64,000 bases of DNA from Paenibacillus kyungheensis (GTDB taxonomy: Bacteria > Bacillota > Bacilli > Paenibacillales > Paenibacillaceae), in contig NZ_CP117416.1 in NCBI RefSeq assembly GCF_028606985.1, positions 3,882,001 through 3,946,000 of the forward strand, read 5' to 3'. Of this stretch, positions 38,608 to 48,672 are shown piece by piece; positions within the stretch are counted from its first letter, which is position 1, and each line of letters starts with the position of its first letter. The notes under the pieces were generated by a model. It did not search any database, was not told where the DNA came from, and saw only the letters and a list, made by a program, of their open reading frames with translations. The translations under genes were made by a program, and so were the position numbers.

Positions 38608-38718
38608 GTTCAATTCAGATTTTATTTTATGGTTGTATGAATCACTTATAGACATTGCTAGTTGATCACTTTCAATTCTATTTATGGATACGATCATAGC
38701 TCAAATCTACAATATCCA

Positions 38719-38755
38719 AAAAAAGACTTTGCTGATTATAGCAGAGTCTTTTTTG
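38719..38755 (+). terminator. Terminator after gcvPB
   Basis: AAAAAAAGACT(TT)GCTG pairs with AGCAGAGTCTTTTTT around an AT loop, with a plus-strand U6 run. Confidence 0.85.
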
Positions 38756-38832
38756 GATCCATCTATTGCATTTTATTTATTCTAAAAGAACTATACATTA
38801 TTTCACAGCAATAAAATTTATTCTATAGTCAT

Positions 38833-38942
38833 AAAAAAAGCTGATTTCTCTATAAAGAGAAACCAGCTAAAAGTGAATGTTGGGAAAACTATTTGTTCAA
38901 ACGAAAGTTATTTAGCTATGCAAAAATCACTTTGTTTGAACA
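38833..38942 (-). terminator. Terminator and second hairpin after ptsI
   Basis: Two structures follow the ptsI stop. Nearest is a stem TGTTCAAAC(G)AAAGT (38894-38908) with ACTTTGTTTGAACA (38929-38942), which has one bulge. Further on is AGCTG-TTTCTC / GAGAAA-CAGCT (38839-38868), followed by U7 on the reverse strand. The second is the intrinsic terminator. The remainder of the 38608-38983 gap holds nothing recognisable beyond the gcvPB terminator. Confidence 0.75.
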
Positions 38943-38983
38943 GATTCGTGCTTATAATGCCAAGCACGTAACGGAAGAAAATA

Positions 38984-40696
38984 TTAAGCGTGGATTGCTT
39001 GTACCAGTTCAACCACTTGCTCAGCTGTTTGCATATCCAAAGCTTTAGCAGCTAATTCTTGCATATCTGCTTTAGACAATTTAGCTAATTGGCTACGTGC
39101 TGGAAGAATAGAGCTTGCGCTCATACTGAACTCATCCAGACCTAGACCAAGTAGTAATGGAATTGCTGTAGCGTCGCCAGCCATTTCACCACACATGCCT
39201 GTCCATTTACCTTCTTTGTGAGCTGCATCGATAACCATTTTAACCAAACGCAAGATAGAAGGATTGTATGGTTGATACAGGTAAGATACCCGTTCATTCA
39301 TACGATCTGCTGCCATTGTGTATTGGATCAAATCGTTTGTACCGATACTGAAGAAGTCCACTTCTTTAGCAAATTGGTCAGCAAGTACTGCTGTAGAAGG
39401 AATTTCAACCATGATGCCAAGTTGGATGTTCTCAGAAACAGCAACACCTTCAGCAACCAGTTTTTCTTTTTCTTCTAACAATACTGCTTTTGCTTCACGG
39501 AATTCCATCAATGTTGCGATCATCGGGAACATAATACGTAGGTCACCATATACACTTGCTCTAAGCAATGCACGTAGTTGAGTACGGAAAATGTCTTGAC
39601 GATCTAGACAAAGACGAATTGCACGGAATCCAAGGAATGGATTCATTTCTTTTGGAAGAACAAGGTAAGGTAGTTCTTTGTCGCCACCAATATCTAGTGT
39701 ACGAACAACAACTGGTTTACCCGCCATTTTTTCCAAAACCGTTTTGTACGCATTGAATTGCACATCTTCAGAAGGCAATTCATCGCGACCCATGTATAAG
39801 AATTCTGTACGGTATAGACCTACGCCTTCGCCGCCATTATCCAATACACCAGCCACATCGTTTGGCGTGCCAATATTAGCAGCCAATTCAACATGTACAC
39901 CATCTTTGGAAACTGTTACTTCATCACGCAATTTGCGCCATTCAGTAACTTGAGCTTCATACGCTGCACCTTTAGCACGGTACTCAGCAAGAGTTGCTTC
40001 ATCAGGGTTAACGATAACATTACCTTCAAGACCATCAACGATAACGATATCCCCATTTTGAATAACTTCCATTACTTCTTTTGTACCGACTACTGCTGGA
40101 ATTTCCAACGAGCGAGCCATAATTGCGGAGTGAGAAGTACGTCCGCCAATATTTGTAGTGAAGCCTTTAACAAAATTACGATCCAATTGAGCTGTATCCG
40201 AAGGAGTCAAATCTTCTGCAATAATAACCACTTCTTCACGAATCTCAGCAGGACTTTGGAAGTTTACACCCATCAAGTGATTCAAGATACGCTTGCTTAC
40301 ATCTCTCATATCAGCAGCGCGTTCTTGAAGATAAGTGCTCTTCATATTTTCAAACATGGTTACGAATTGAGCAGCAACTTCATTTAGTGCGAACTCAGCA
40401 TTAACCATTTCAATAGAAATTTTATCTTTTACAGGGCTAATCAATTCAGGATCGTTCAGAATCAACAAATGTGATTCGAAAATCTCTGCTTTTTTAGCGC
40501 CCATTTCTTGTAACGTACGTTCTTTGATCGCCTCAAGTTCAGTTTTGGAAATTTCCAGCGCTGACTCAAGTTTAGCCAATTCCGCATCTGTATCGCTAAT
40601 CGAGCGTTTGGTAATCTCGTATTCAGGATGTTCTAGACGGAATGCTTTGGCAATGGCGATGCCCGAAGACGCCGCGATTCCCAAAATATTAGCCAT
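38984..40696 (-). CDS. ptsI: PTS enzyme I (phosphoenolpyruvate-protein phosphotransferase)
   Basis: 570 residues. Active-site His189 in [13 protein letters not shown] takes phosphate from PEP and passes it to HPr. The PEP-binding barrel has GGDKELPYL and, toward the C-terminus, [27 protein letters not shown] (in two parts) with the Cys in GMCGEMAGD. Overlaps the ptsH stop by 8 bases, the usual ptsHI coupling. Cytoplasmic. Confidence 0.97.
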   Translation of the reverse strand: MANILGIAASSGIAIAKAFRLEHPEYEITKRSISDTDAELAKLESALEISKTELEAIKERTLQEMGAKKAEIFESHLLILNDPELISPVKDKISIEMVNAEFALNEVAAQFVTMFENMKSTYLQERAADMRDVSKRILNHLMGVNFQSPAEIREEVVIIAEDLTPSDTAQLDRNFVKGFTTNIGGRTSHSAIMARSLEIPAVVGTKEVMEVIQNGDIVIVDGLEGNVIVNPDEATLAEYRAKGAAYEAQVTEWRKLRDEVTVSKDGVHVELAANIGTPNDVAGVLDNGGEGVGLYRTEFLYMGRDELPSEDVQFNAYKTVLEKMAGKPVVVRTLDIGGDKELPYLVLPKEMNPFLGFRAIRLCLDRQDIFRTQLRALLRASVYGDLRIMFPMIATLMEFREAKAVLLEEKEKLVAEGVAVSENIQLGIMVEIPSTAVLADQFAKEVDFFSIGTNDLIQYTMAADRMNERVSYLYQPYNPSILRLVKMVIDAAHKEGKWTGMCGEMAGDATAIPLLLGLGLDEFSMSASSILPARSQLAKLSKADMQELAAKALDMQTAEQVVELVQAIHA

Positions 40697-40964
40697 TGAT
40701 TTCGCCTAGCCCTTCATTCACCATAACGTCAGTCAAAGCTTTCAATGCTGCATCTTCTTCTGCACCTTGTGTAGAAAGAACGATAACGTCACCTTGCTCA
40801 AGACCTAGAGACAATACTCCAAGGATTGATTTCAAAGTTACTTTTTTACCTTTAGCTTCTGCAAAAGATTCTGTAGAAGCAAATTTGTTAGCAGCTGTTA
40901 CCAATGCTGTTGCTGGGCGTGCGTGGATACCATCTTCGTCAACGATTTTGAATGTTTTTTCCAT
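40689..40964 (-). CDS. ptsH: PTS phosphocarrier HPr
   Basis: 91 residues from the ATG at 40964. Catalytic histidine in DGIHARPAT (His14 here, equivalent to His15) and regulatory Ser46 in [10 protein letters not shown]. It carries phosphate from enzyme I to sugar permeases; when phosphorylated at Ser46 it is the CcpA corepressor, relevant to the cre boxes in this window. A GTG four codons upstream (40976) is possible, but the shorter form matches family length. Confidence 0.95.
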   Translation of the reverse strand: MEKTFKIVDEDGIHARPATALVTAANKFASTESFAEAKGKKVTLKSILGVLSLGLEQGDVIVLSTQGAEEDAALKALTDVMVNEGLGEING

Positions 40965-41055
40965 TATAAAATTCACTCGCTTTCTTCATCATAGTAGGAT
41001 AGTAAAAATAAATCATAACTAACTAATAACTAGATCATCCCTTATATTGTACAGC

Positions 41056-41083
41056 ATTATAAAGCATGATGCACGTCTCAAAA
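41056..41083 (-). promoter_or_regulatory. Candidate ptsHI promoter
   Basis: Reverse strand TTTTGA (41083-41078), 16 bases, TATAAT (41061-41056), about 90 bases before ptsH. The -35 is weak. Confidence 0.45.
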
Positions 41084-41219
41084 CAATTATTTTCGACTTT
41101 TTTCAGCAATCGCTAACATTATTCAGCAATATCCTGCAAATTCATGGTGTTTTTAGAAAAAATAAATCATTTTCTAAGTCTTGCTTACAATGCAGCTTAA
41201 TAACAAAACTATAAGCATT

Positions 41220-41297
41220 TTGTAAGTTAAAGACGATAAGGATAGATTATTGCTGTAGCAAACATCATGTCGACCCTTATCGCACTTTAACTTACAA
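41220..41297. repeat. Long inverted repeat between ptsG and ptsH
   Basis: TTGTAAGTTAAAG-CGATAAGG (41220-41241) pairs with CCTTATCG-CTTTAACTTACAA (41275-41297), 21 bp with one interior bulge and a 33-base loop. No U-run follows on either strand, so it is not a standard terminator. It is the only notable structure in the 40965-41360 gap besides the promoter. Confidence 0.7.
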
Positions 41298-41360
41298 GTA
41301 CGTATAGTTTGTTATTTTATATTCTTTTGAGATTCATTGCAAAAGTCGAAATGAATAACA

Positions 41361-43418
41361 TTACTTGATTGTAACGATATTGCCTTCTCCTGTTTTCACA
41401 TTACCTGTTTTGTGCAATGTTACTGTAGCACCTTCTGGTAAGTTAGAGAAAATGATCGGAGTGATAATCGATGGTGCATTAGCTTTTACATACTCCAGAT
41501 CCACTTCAAGGATTGGTTGTCCAGCCATAACATCATCGCCTTCTGCAACCAATACAGTGAAACCTTGACCTTTCAATTTAACTGTATTTACGCCTACATG
41601 CACAAGAATTTCTTTACCGGCTTCAGACATAATACCGATCGCATGTTTACTAGGGAATACGTTAAATACTTTACCATTAACCGGTGAAGAGATCGTTCCG
41701 TTTGTTGGTAATACAGCGAATCCATCACCTGTCATTTTTTGTGAAAATACAGGATCTGGTACTTCACTAATATCCATCAATTCACCATCAGCAGGAGCTA
41801 CGATTACTTCTTCTGCCAAAATGTTTACTTGATTCTCTGCTGTTCCTTCTGCTGGAACAGAGTCTACTGTAACTGGTGTTGGGCGTGGAGTACGTCCTGC
41901 AATAATATCTTGCATTTGTGATTTGATCGTATCAGAACGTGTTCCGAAAATCGCCTGCACATTATTACCCACTTCTAGGACACCGGAAGCGCCTAAAGAT
42001 TTCAAACGATCTTTATTTACATTTTTAGGTTCTTTAACTTGAATACGTAGACGAGTAATACAAGCATCTAGACTTGAAATATTTTCTTGTCCACCAAATG
42101 CTTCAAGAATATTATGTGGCAATTCGTCTTTGCTATTACCACCACTACCTACTTCACTATCATCACCTGCCGGCGTATCTTCACGACCTGGTGTTTTCAA
42201 GTTGAATTTGCGAATCGCAAAGCGGAATCCGAAGTAGTAGATAACTGCTAGTACTAGACCGACGATGATAACATCCCACCATGCAGTACGGTTAGGAATA
42301 ACGCCGAACAGGATAAAGTCAATCAGACCACCTGAGAAGGTCATACCAATTTTAACGCCTAGAATTTGCATAGTCATGAAAGAAAGACCAGCGAAGATTG
42401 CATGAATACCGAACAATACTGGTGCTACGAACAAGAATGAGAATTCAAGCGGTTCAGTAATACCTGTTAAGAACGAAGTCAATGCTGCGGAACCCATAAT
42501 ACCTGCAACGTATTTTTTGTGTTGTGGTTTGGATTCATGGTAGATCGCAAGTGCAGCAGCTGGAAGACCGAACATCATGAACGGGAATTTACCAGTCATA
42601 AATGTACCTGCTGTAAATGGAACACCATCACGAAGTTGCGCCATAAAGATTTTTTGGTCACCACGTACATATTGTCCTGCTTTATTTACATATTCACCAA
42701 ATTCATACCAGAATGGTGAGTAGAAAATGTGATGTAGACCGAAAGGAATCAATGAACGTTCAATCACACCGAAAATAAATGCAGTTAATGTTGGGTTCGA
42801 TTCAACCATACTGTGAGAAACAGTGTTCAAGAATGATTGGATTGGAGGCCATACAAGAACCATTACCAGACCCAAAATCAACGAAGTAATAGCTGTCATA
42901 ATTGGTACAAAACGTTTACCTGCAAAGAATCCAAGATATGAAGGCAATTCAATACGGAAGAAACGTTTGTACATCGTTGCGGCTAGAATACCGACGATAA
43001 TACCGCCGAATACGCCTGTTTGTAAGGTAGGAATACCAAGTACAGAAGCTACTGAGAAGTCACCTTTACCGACCATATCAGCTGTAACGCCCATCACTGT
43101 ACCCATTGTTACGTTCATGATCAGATAACCGATAATGGCTGCGAGCCCGGCTACCCCTTCTCCTCCTGCAAGACCGACGGCTACCCCGACGGCAAAGAGT
43201 AGAGATAAGTTATCAAAAACAATTTGTCCGGAGTTCATCATTACTGTTGCAGTAATTTGAACCCAGTGTGCATTTAATGCAGGAATATACTGCAAAAAGT
43301 CAGGGTTAACCAGCATGTTACCAAAACCAAGCAACAAACCTGCTGCTGGCAAGATTGCCACTGGAAGCATCAATGCTCTACCTACTTTTTGCAAAACGCC
43401 AAACAGACGTCTAAACAA
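41361..43418 (-). CDS. ptsG: Glucose-specific PTS transporter EIICBA
   Basis: 685 residues from a TTG start at 43418 (LFRRLFGVLQKVGRALMLPVAILPAAG), which aligns with B. subtilis PtsG; a GAGGGG site is 11 bases upstream. Domains: IIC membrane permease (about 1-410), IIB (about 440-525, phosphocysteine in SLDACITRLRI) and IIA (about 560-685, phosphohistidine in EILVHVGVNTV). It imports and phosphorylates glucose. The frame continues upstream to 43514, but that part lies in the regulatory leader. Preceded by a RAT and terminator and by glcT. Confidence 0.95.
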   Translation of the reverse strand: MFRRLFGVLQKVGRALMLPVAILPAAGLLLGFGNMLVNPDFLQYIPALNAHWVQITATVMMNSGQIVFDNLSLLFAVGVAVGLAGGEGVAGLAAIIGYLIMNVTMGTVMGVTADMVGKGDFSVASVLGIPTLQTGVFGGIIVGILAATMYKRFFRIELPSYLGFFAGKRFVPIMTAITSLILGLVMVLVWPPIQSFLNTVSHSMVESNPTLTAFIFGVIERSLIPFGLHHIFYSPFWYEFGEYVNKAGQYVRGDQKIFMAQLRDGVPFTAGTFMTGKFPFMMFGLPAAALAIYHESKPQHKKYVAGIMGSAALTSFLTGITEPLEFSFLFVAPVLFGIHAIFAGLSFMTMQILGVKIGMTFSGGLIDFILFGVIPNRTAWWDVIIVGLVLAVIYYFGFRFAIRKFNLKTPGREDTPAGDDSEVGSGGNSKDELPHNILEAFGGQENISSLDACITRLRIQVKEPKNVNKDRLKSLGASGVLEVGNNVQAIFGTRSDTIKSQMQDIIAGRTPRPTPVTVDSVPAEGTAENQVNILAEEVIVAPADGELMDISEVPDPVFSQKMTGDGFAVLPTNGTISSPVNGKVFNVFPSKHAIGIMSEAGKEILVHVGVNTVKLKGQGFTVLVAEGDDVMAGQPILEVDLEYVKANAPSIITPIIFSNLPEGATVTLHKTGNVKTGEGNIVTIK

Positions 43419-43487
43419 TACCGCCACTTCCCCTCGAATAGTATAAATAGTATATTGTTGCTTCAACAAATTAAAGCGGAAAGCCAC

Positions 43488-43600
43488 AAAAAAAGGCACG
43501 AGTGAACAACGCATCTGATAGGATAAGGATCTCGGTACATAAGGATAGACTACCCCTGTGTGCTTACAGCCTTACATCAAATACTTTGTTAACTCATGCC
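43488..43600 (-). terminator. Conditional terminator in the ptsG leader
   Basis: Reverse strand GGCATGAGTTAACA (43600-43587) pairs with TGTTCACTCGTGCC (43508-43495) at 12 of 14 positions plus one G-U, followed by U7. The 78-base loop has its own small stem. The 5' arm is part of the RAT, so the two folds exclude each other. Confidence 0.7.
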
Positions 43601-43620
43601 TGATCGAATCAGTAACACGT
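43591..43620 (-). promoter_or_regulatory. Ribonucleic antiterminator (RAT) target of GlcT
   Basis: The reverse strand reads ACGTGTTACTGATTCG then ATCAGGCATGAGTT, which matches the RAT I know for B. subtilis ptsG. Binding of GlcT would prevent terminator formation and allow ptsG expression when glucose is being transported. Confidence 0.88.
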
Positions 43621-43657
43621 TAAAAAATCCGCTATTCATTTGTTGATTACGTTCTGA

Positions 43658-43686
43658 ATTATAGCACCCACTTTTTAAATCTGCAA
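43658..43686 (-). promoter_or_regulatory. ptsG promoter
   Basis: Reverse strand TTGCAG (43686-43681), 17 bases, TATAAT (43663-43658). The RAT starts about 40 bases downstream. Confidence 0.8.
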
Positions 43687-43722
43687 GCCTTTTCAATAAA
43701 AAAGGTTAAATCGATTTTGAAT

Positions 43723-44589
43723 CTATTCTTGCGTACTTTCCTCTTCTTCTTCACGCTTCTCGACAAACCGTTGTAAATGCATGGTCAGGTAGCTTACTTC
43801 TGCTTTATAGACCGGTCGGCGTAATCGTTTTTCCATCATCTTTGTTAATTTCCATGATAACGAATACACTTCGGGATATTCCATTTTGAGCATTTCTTCT
43901 AAGCGATGAGTAGCGGCTACTTTCTCACCTCTACGGATACGTTCGATTGCAAATCGCAAATGAGTAAGTAAACGCGAATAATCCAGCGTATCTCCTGTAA
44001 TCGAAATTTTGAGACTATCTTCGATAACTTTGACCATATCGGCAATCAGACGAGAATCGGCTTTGATCGCTGTGATATGTTGGTCGGTTAGTGCACTATA
44101 AATATGCAGTGCTACAAAACCAATCTCATCTTCTTCTAAAGCTACACCTAGCTTGTCATGAATTATTTCTAACGCATGAGCAGCTAATTTATATTCTAAC
44201 GGATACATTTCTCGCGTCTCATATAGAAAAGGATTCTGAATCGTCATCCCTTGCTCAGCACGCTTAATTGCAAATGCAATATGATCGGTTAAAGCAATAT
44301 GAATATGTTCATTCAGTGGAGTCTTACTTTCAGAATTAATATAATAAATAATTTCGTTAATGACTTCGATAATACGCTCGTCGATCTGAACTGCGAGTTG
44401 CTTGTATTGTTCCTGTTCTTGCTCATTGGTTAAAATAAACATCTTCTCGACAACATCCAAAGGAATCACATCACGCGCTTTACGGTTAAAGCCGATTCCT
44501 TTACCGATCACCACAACTTCTTCATACTGAGGATGATCAGCAATAATAACGTTATTATTCAGCACTTTAGCCACAAGTAGGCTGCTCAC
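43723..44589 (-). CDS. glcT: Transcriptional antiterminator GlcT (BglG family)
   Basis: 288 residues from a GTG at 44589, with AAGGGG seven bases upstream; the N-terminus VAKVLNNNVIIADHPQYEEVVVIGKGIGF is the RNA-binding CAT domain. Two PTS regulation domains follow (about 70-175 and 180-285), with conserved histidines in NEHIHIALTDHIAFA, GFVALHIYSAL and VSYLTMHLQRF. When unphosphorylated by EIIGlc it binds the RAT of the next gene. A longer in-frame start to 44634 lacks support. Confidence 0.93.
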   Translation of the reverse strand: MSSLLVAKVLNNNVIIADHPQYEEVVVIGKGIGFNRKARDVIPLDVVEKMFILTNEQEQEQYKQLAVQIDERIIEVINEIIYYINSESKTPLNEHIHIALTDHIAFAIKRAEQGMTIQNPFLYETREMYPLEYKLAAHALEIIHDKLGVALEEDEIGFVALHIYSALTDQHITAIKADSRLIADMVKVIEDSLKISITGDTLDYSRLLTHLRFAIERIRRGEKVAATHRLEEMLKMEYPEVYSLSWKLTKMMEKRLRRPVYKAEVSYLTMHLQRFVEKREEEEESTQE

Positions 44590-44686
44590 ATTTGCACCCC
44601 TTTTACGATCACCTTCATCCCGTAAAGTTACCAAAAATTCACCATCTAGTCAATACAATCTACTCGTTAGTTATGTATACAAAGAA

Positions 44687-44722
44687 GACGACAAATCCTT
44701 GATGAATAAGGATTTGTCGTCT
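44687..44722 (-). terminator. Terminator after floT
   Basis: AGACGACAAATCCTT pairs with AAGGATTTGTCGTCT, with a short loop and U-rich tail on the reverse strand. Confidence 0.8.
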
Positions 44723-44782
44723 CTGCATCATTGAAAGCAAGTTTGCTTTATAGCATGATTGTTACATATAAATCTTCCATTA

Positions 44783-46417
44783 TCATTCTTGTTCACTGGA
44801 AATTCCGATTCCTGTGGATGTTGTTTCACGATCTTGATCGTGTGAGCTTTGAGTTGGAAGTGTCAATATAGCTTCAGAACGGGCTGTCTGTTGGGGATGA
44901 TTATTTGCATTTACGCCAGCCGTAGTGTTAGAAGTACTAGATTGAGCTTGCTGAGATTTGCCACCTGCAAATCCTTTAATTAATTCTTCTATATCGAGTC
45001 CCGATACACTTTTCAACATTTCTGGAGCGGTCGCCATCAGTTCTGTCACATAGTTACTGACTCTTGTTGCTCCGCCGCCTTCTCCTTTACCTGTATCCAC
45101 TACAGTTAATTTATCAATCGCACCGATTGGTTCTGCAATTTTACCTGCTAATTCAGGGAGCATTTTGGCAACCAGATCAAGTATAGCGGCTTGTCCATAA
45201 TTTTCGAATGCTTCTGCTAATTTCTGCTTCGCTTCGGCTTCAGCAAGACCGCGTAGACGAATCACTTCAGCTTCCGCTGTACCTTTAGCACGTTCAGCAT
45301 CGGCTTCCGCTTGTCCGGCTAGACGTTGTTGTTCAGCAGAAGCTTTAGCTTCTGTTTCTATCGAGTATTGATGAGCTTCTGCTTGACGCATTTTGCGAGC
45401 TTTTTCCGCTTCGGCTGCTTGTTCCACCGAGAAGCGATCTGCTTCGGCTTTTTTCTTCACTTCTGCATCATAGTATTTCTCACGTACTGTAATTTCTCGT
45501 TCTTGTAGATCTATTTCACGCTCTTTACGAACCAACTCGATCTTCATTTGCTCTTCCATCATAATCTGTTTGGCTTTGGCTTCTTGAATATGATAGGCCT
45601 GATCGGCTTCGGCTCTTGCAGTATCTTGATCTTTTTTAAATGAAGCTACTTTTAATTCTTTTTCTTTGGAAGCTTCAGCTATATTGGTATCTCTAAGCAA
45701 CTCTGCTTTTTGCCCGGCTTCTTCTGCCAGTGCTTTCTGTACTCTAGAATCTCGAACAGCTTCGGCTTCAGCGATTTCTGCATCTCTTTTCACTGCTGCG
45801 ATTCGAGGTTTACCAAGCGACTCCAGATATCCATGCTTATCGCGTATATCTTTAATTGTAAATGAGACGATTTGTAGACCCATCTTTTTTAGATCACGAG
45901 CAGCGACACTTTGTACTTCTTGTGCAAATCGATCACGATTCCGATACACTTCTTCTACGGTCATCGAACCCATAATCGAACGCAGATGTCCTTCCAATAC
46001 TTCTTGGGCTTCGGCTTGTAACGCTTGAATGGGCTTACCCATAAATTGTTCTGCTGCTGTAGCCACATCTTCTACAGAACTACCGATTTTGATAATAGCT
46101 ACTCCATCGGCAAGTACAGGAACGCCTTGTTCGGTGTACACTTCAGGCGTTGTTACATCCAGTTTGTGCGATAACAACGATAGAAATTCAGACTTTTGAA
46201 ACACAGGTAAAATAAATGCACCACCACCGCGTACAATCTTAATTTTGCGCCCTGCTCCATCATCTGAGATATTACGGCTTCCGAGAAAAGAACCGGTGAC
46301 CACCATTGCTTCGTCTGTACTTACTGTTTTGTACCTTGCCCAGAATGTAATACCAAGTACGATCAATACTACAATCACAATCGCAGGTACAACAATCATT
46401 TCGTTCAAAAATGCCAT
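44783..46417 (-). CDS. floT: Flotillin-like protein FloT
   Basis: 544 residues. N-terminal hydrophobic anchor (about 7-27), a PHB/SPFH domain (about 50-210) and a long Ala/Glu-rich coiled-coil flotillin region (about 215-400) with many AEA repeats. The C-terminus (about 480-544) is Ser/Thr/Gln-rich and disordered-looking. Flotillins organise functional membrane microdomains. It follows the NfeD gene as in B. subtilis yuaF-yuaG; the third gene yuaI is absent here. Confidence 0.93.
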   Translation of the reverse strand: MAFLNEMIVVPAIVIVVLIVLGITFWARYKTVSTDEAMVVTGSFLGSRNISDDGAGRKIKIVRGGGAFILPVFQKSEFLSLLSHKLDVTTPEVYTEQGVPVLADGVAIIKIGSSVEDVATAAEQFMGKPIQALQAEAQEVLEGHLRSIMGSMTVEEVYRNRDRFAQEVQSVAARDLKKMGLQIVSFTIKDIRDKHGYLESLGKPRIAAVKRDAEIAEAEAVRDSRVQKALAEEAGQKAELLRDTNIAEASKEKELKVASFKKDQDTARAEADQAYHIQEAKAKQIMMEEQMKIELVRKEREIDLQEREITVREKYYDAEVKKKAEADRFSVEQAAEAEKARKMRQAEAHQYSIETEAKASAEQQRLAGQAEADAERAKGTAEAEVIRLRGLAEAEAKQKLAEAFENYGQAAILDLVAKMLPELAGKIAEPIGAIDKLTVVDTGKGEGGGATRVSNYVTELMATAPEMLKSVSGLDIEELIKGFAGGKSQQAQSSTSNTTAGVNANNHPQQTARSEAILTLPTQSSHDQDRETTSTGIGISSEQE

Positions 46418-46491
46418 AATCCTCGCCCCTTTTGGTTTGATATAGGCTTGCTTGCCAAAAAGCTGTTATACTGCTCTCACACTACTATTCC

Positions 46492-47013
46492 TTATAATGC
46501 ATCTTCTAAAAGCGATATACCTAATGTTCCTTCTTTTTCTTCTACGATCACTACCCGCATACCGGCGGCAATAGCACAACGATCGAAACTGTATGCAATA
46601 TGTAACGTGTTGCCACCTGTAAGCTTAATCATGACCTCACCGTATCCTACTTGAGGAATCGGGATAGTCACTTCTCCTATACGACCAATCATTTCTTGAA
46701 TCGAATAACTTGTCGATACTTCACTATGTTCCATCGGTTTGACATAGACAAAAAATACAAACATTCCTCCGACAACAGCAATCAAAAGTGCAAGCAGTAT
46801 AACAGCGACAGGAGCGAAAGAACTGTAACGTATTAACATGATTCCTGCTCCACCGAACAACGTAACAGCCGCCGCTAAAATAACAGGCTTAAACAGATCA
46901 AATCCAGGCAGATCTATACCGCCTAACACATCACCAAGCAAGTCACCGAATAACAGACTGAACAATGCGTACAAAGCACCGGTGATCAAACAAATCCAAA
47001 ATAGCGTTTCCAT
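46492..47013 (-). CDS. yuaF: NfeD-family membrane protein (YuaF-like)
   Basis: 173 residues from the ATG at 47013 (AAAGGAG site), matching YuaF length. Three to four membrane helices in the first 100 residues, then a C-terminal OB-fold domain (IGRIGEVTIPIPQVGYGEVMIKLTGG, then CAIAAGMRVVIVEEKEG). NfeD proteins pair with flotillins/stomatins and are co-transcribed with them, as here. Confidence 0.88.
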   Translation of the reverse strand: METLFWICLITGALYALFSLLFGDLLGDVLGGIDLPGFDLFKPVILAAAVTLFGGAGIMLIRYSSFAPVAVILLALLIAVVGGMFVFFVYVKPMEHSEVSTSYSIQEMIGRIGEVTIPIPQVGYGEVMIKLTGGNTLHIAYSFDRCAIAAGMRVVIVEEKEGTLGISLLEDAL

Positions 47014-47141
47014 TTCTGTTCGCTCCTTTCTTTGATTTGACGGAAAAAGGCGATATTCAGCCCTTTTCCACCATTTTTTGGCGTTATATCTATATTTACG
47101 TATTATTGGTAAGGAAAGTTTCATTTTTTTACGATATAGAC

Positions 47142-47190
47142 AAAAAAAGCTGTTTATTCCTTATCATGACTGACAGGAATAAACAGCTCG
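47142..47190 (-). terminator. Terminator after the alcohol dehydrogenase gene
   Basis: Reverse strand GAGCTGTTTATTCCT pairs with AGGAATAAACAGCTT, ending in U7. Confidence 0.85.
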
Positions 47191-47222
47191 AACATGTATG
47201 ATTGTATTAATAAATGGAGAAA

Positions 47223-48386
47223 TTATAGAGACATGCTATAGATTTTACGCACATCTTCTGCTTCTAACTTGTTAAAGTTACCAAATGCGCCAAATTTCAT
47301 TGCTTTGTCTACCATTACATCGATTTGGCTATCATCGATTTCATAATCTGCTAGACGGCTAGGTGCATCGATTGAAGTCCAGAAGTCGCGCAATGCTTGA
47401 ATACCTTCATTTGCTACTTCTTCATCGCTTTTACCTGTTGGATCTACATTGAATACATTCACTGCTAATTTAGCAAAACGAGCAGGATTCACTTGCAAGT
47501 TGTGTTGCATCCAGTTAGGGAACAAGATCGCTAGTCCACCACCATGAGGGATATCATAGACAGCCGATACAGCATGCTCAATATTATGAGTCGCCCAGTC
47601 TCCGTTGTAACCCATATTCACTACACCATTCAATGCCATTGTACCTGCGTACATTACAGTTGAACGTAATTCAAAGTTTTGTAGGTCATTGATCAATTTA
47701 GGTCCAGCGTCAATAACTCCACGTAGAATCGATTCACAGAATCCATCTTGAATATCTGTATTTTTTTCAGCATGGAAATAGTGTTCAAGTACATGAGACA
47801 TCATATCTACGATACCATAGACTGTTTGATCTTTTGGCAAAGAATATGTGTTTTCTGGATCAAGAATAGAGAATGCTGGGAATGAATACGCACTACCCCA
47901 ACCTAATTTTTCTTGTGTTTCTGTATTTGTAATCACAGAACCGCTGTTCATTTCTGAACCTGTTGCTGCCATTGTTAATACGGTACCTAGTGGCAATGCA
48001 TCTGTAGGAGCTGCTTTGCGTTGTGCAAAATCCCACATGTCGCCATCATATTTTGCACCTACAGCAATTGCTTTGGCACAATCCAGTACGCTACCGCCAC
48101 CAACAGCAAGAATTAGATCAATATTGTTGGATTTGCACAAGTCTACACCTTTGTGTACTGTGCTAAGGCGTGGATTCGGTTCTACGCCAGCAAGTTCAGT
48201 TACATTAGCTCCTGCTTCGTTCAAATAACCGATCACTTTGTCATATAGACCTGCACGTTTGATACTACCGCCACCATATACAAGCAATACGTTTTTACCG
48301 TAGTTACCTACTTCTCTTTTCAACTTTTCCAGTTGACCTTTACCAAAAATAAGACGGGTTGGATTATAAAATTCAAATGAATTCAT
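47223..48386 (-). CDS. Iron-containing alcohol dehydrogenase (YugJ/BdhA type)
   Basis: 387 residues. [21 protein letters not shown] is typical of NAD(P)H-dependent butanol dehydrogenase-like enzymes. Dinucleotide loop [18 protein letters not shown]; metal ligands expected in [10 protein letters not shown] and in [24 protein letters not shown]. Cytoplasmic reduction of aldehydes to alcohols during fermentative growth is the usual role; substrate unproven. Own terminator, single gene. Confidence 0.9.
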   Translation of the reverse strand: MNSFEFYNPTRLIFGKGQLEKLKREVGNYGKNVLLVYGGGSIKRAGLYDKVIGYLNEAGANVTELAGVEPNPRLSTVHKGVDLCKSNNIDLILAVGGGSVLDCAKAIAVGAKYDGDMWDFAQRKAAPTDALPLGTVLTMAATGSEMNSGSVITNTETQEKLGWGSAYSFPAFSILDPENTYSLPKDQTVYGIVDMMSHVLEHYFHAEKNTDIQDGFCESILRGVIDAGPKLINDLQNFELRSTVMYAGTMALNGVVNMGYNGDWATHNIEHAVSAVYDIPHGGGLAILFPNWMQHNLQVNPARFAKLAVNVFNVDPTGKSDEEVANEGIQALRDFWTSIDAPSRLADYEIDDSQIDVMVDKAMKFGAFGNFNKLEAEDVRKIYSMSL

Positions 48387-48616
48387 TCAAAATGCCTCCT
48401 TGGGATATAACGATTAGTAGATAAAGTTATCCTTCTCTACACATATAAAAATACATCTAACACCTAAACTGTAGGATCACTGTTGTAATAAGTTATAAGT
48501 AAGTTACCGTTCCTCAGCCCTTTACAATTATATACCTTATACACATAAAAACAAAGTTTTCCGATCAAACTGCTTTTAACATCAATTTGACACAATTATA
48601 TTTATGAAAACCATAA

Positions 48617-48659
48617 AAAAATCTACTACCTCTTATCATTACCCAGAGATAGTAGATTG
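48617..48659 (-). terminator. Terminator after galT
   Basis: Reverse strand CAATCTACTATCTCT pairs with AGAGGTAGTAGATT, ending in U6; it lies 14 bases past the galT stop. Upstream of it, 48387-48616 holds only the AT-rich promoter region of the alcohol dehydrogenase gene. Confidence 0.85.
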
Positions 48660-48672
48660 ACTAGCATATAAT

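Noticed and set aside
39893-40387. Open frame of 164 residues opposite ptsI
   Set aside because: Shadow of the conserved enzyme I gene, no family resemblance.
43419-43514. N-terminal extension of PtsG by 32 residues
   Set aside because: The extension overlaps the leader terminator and its U-run, and homologues begin at the TTG-encoded residue at 43418.
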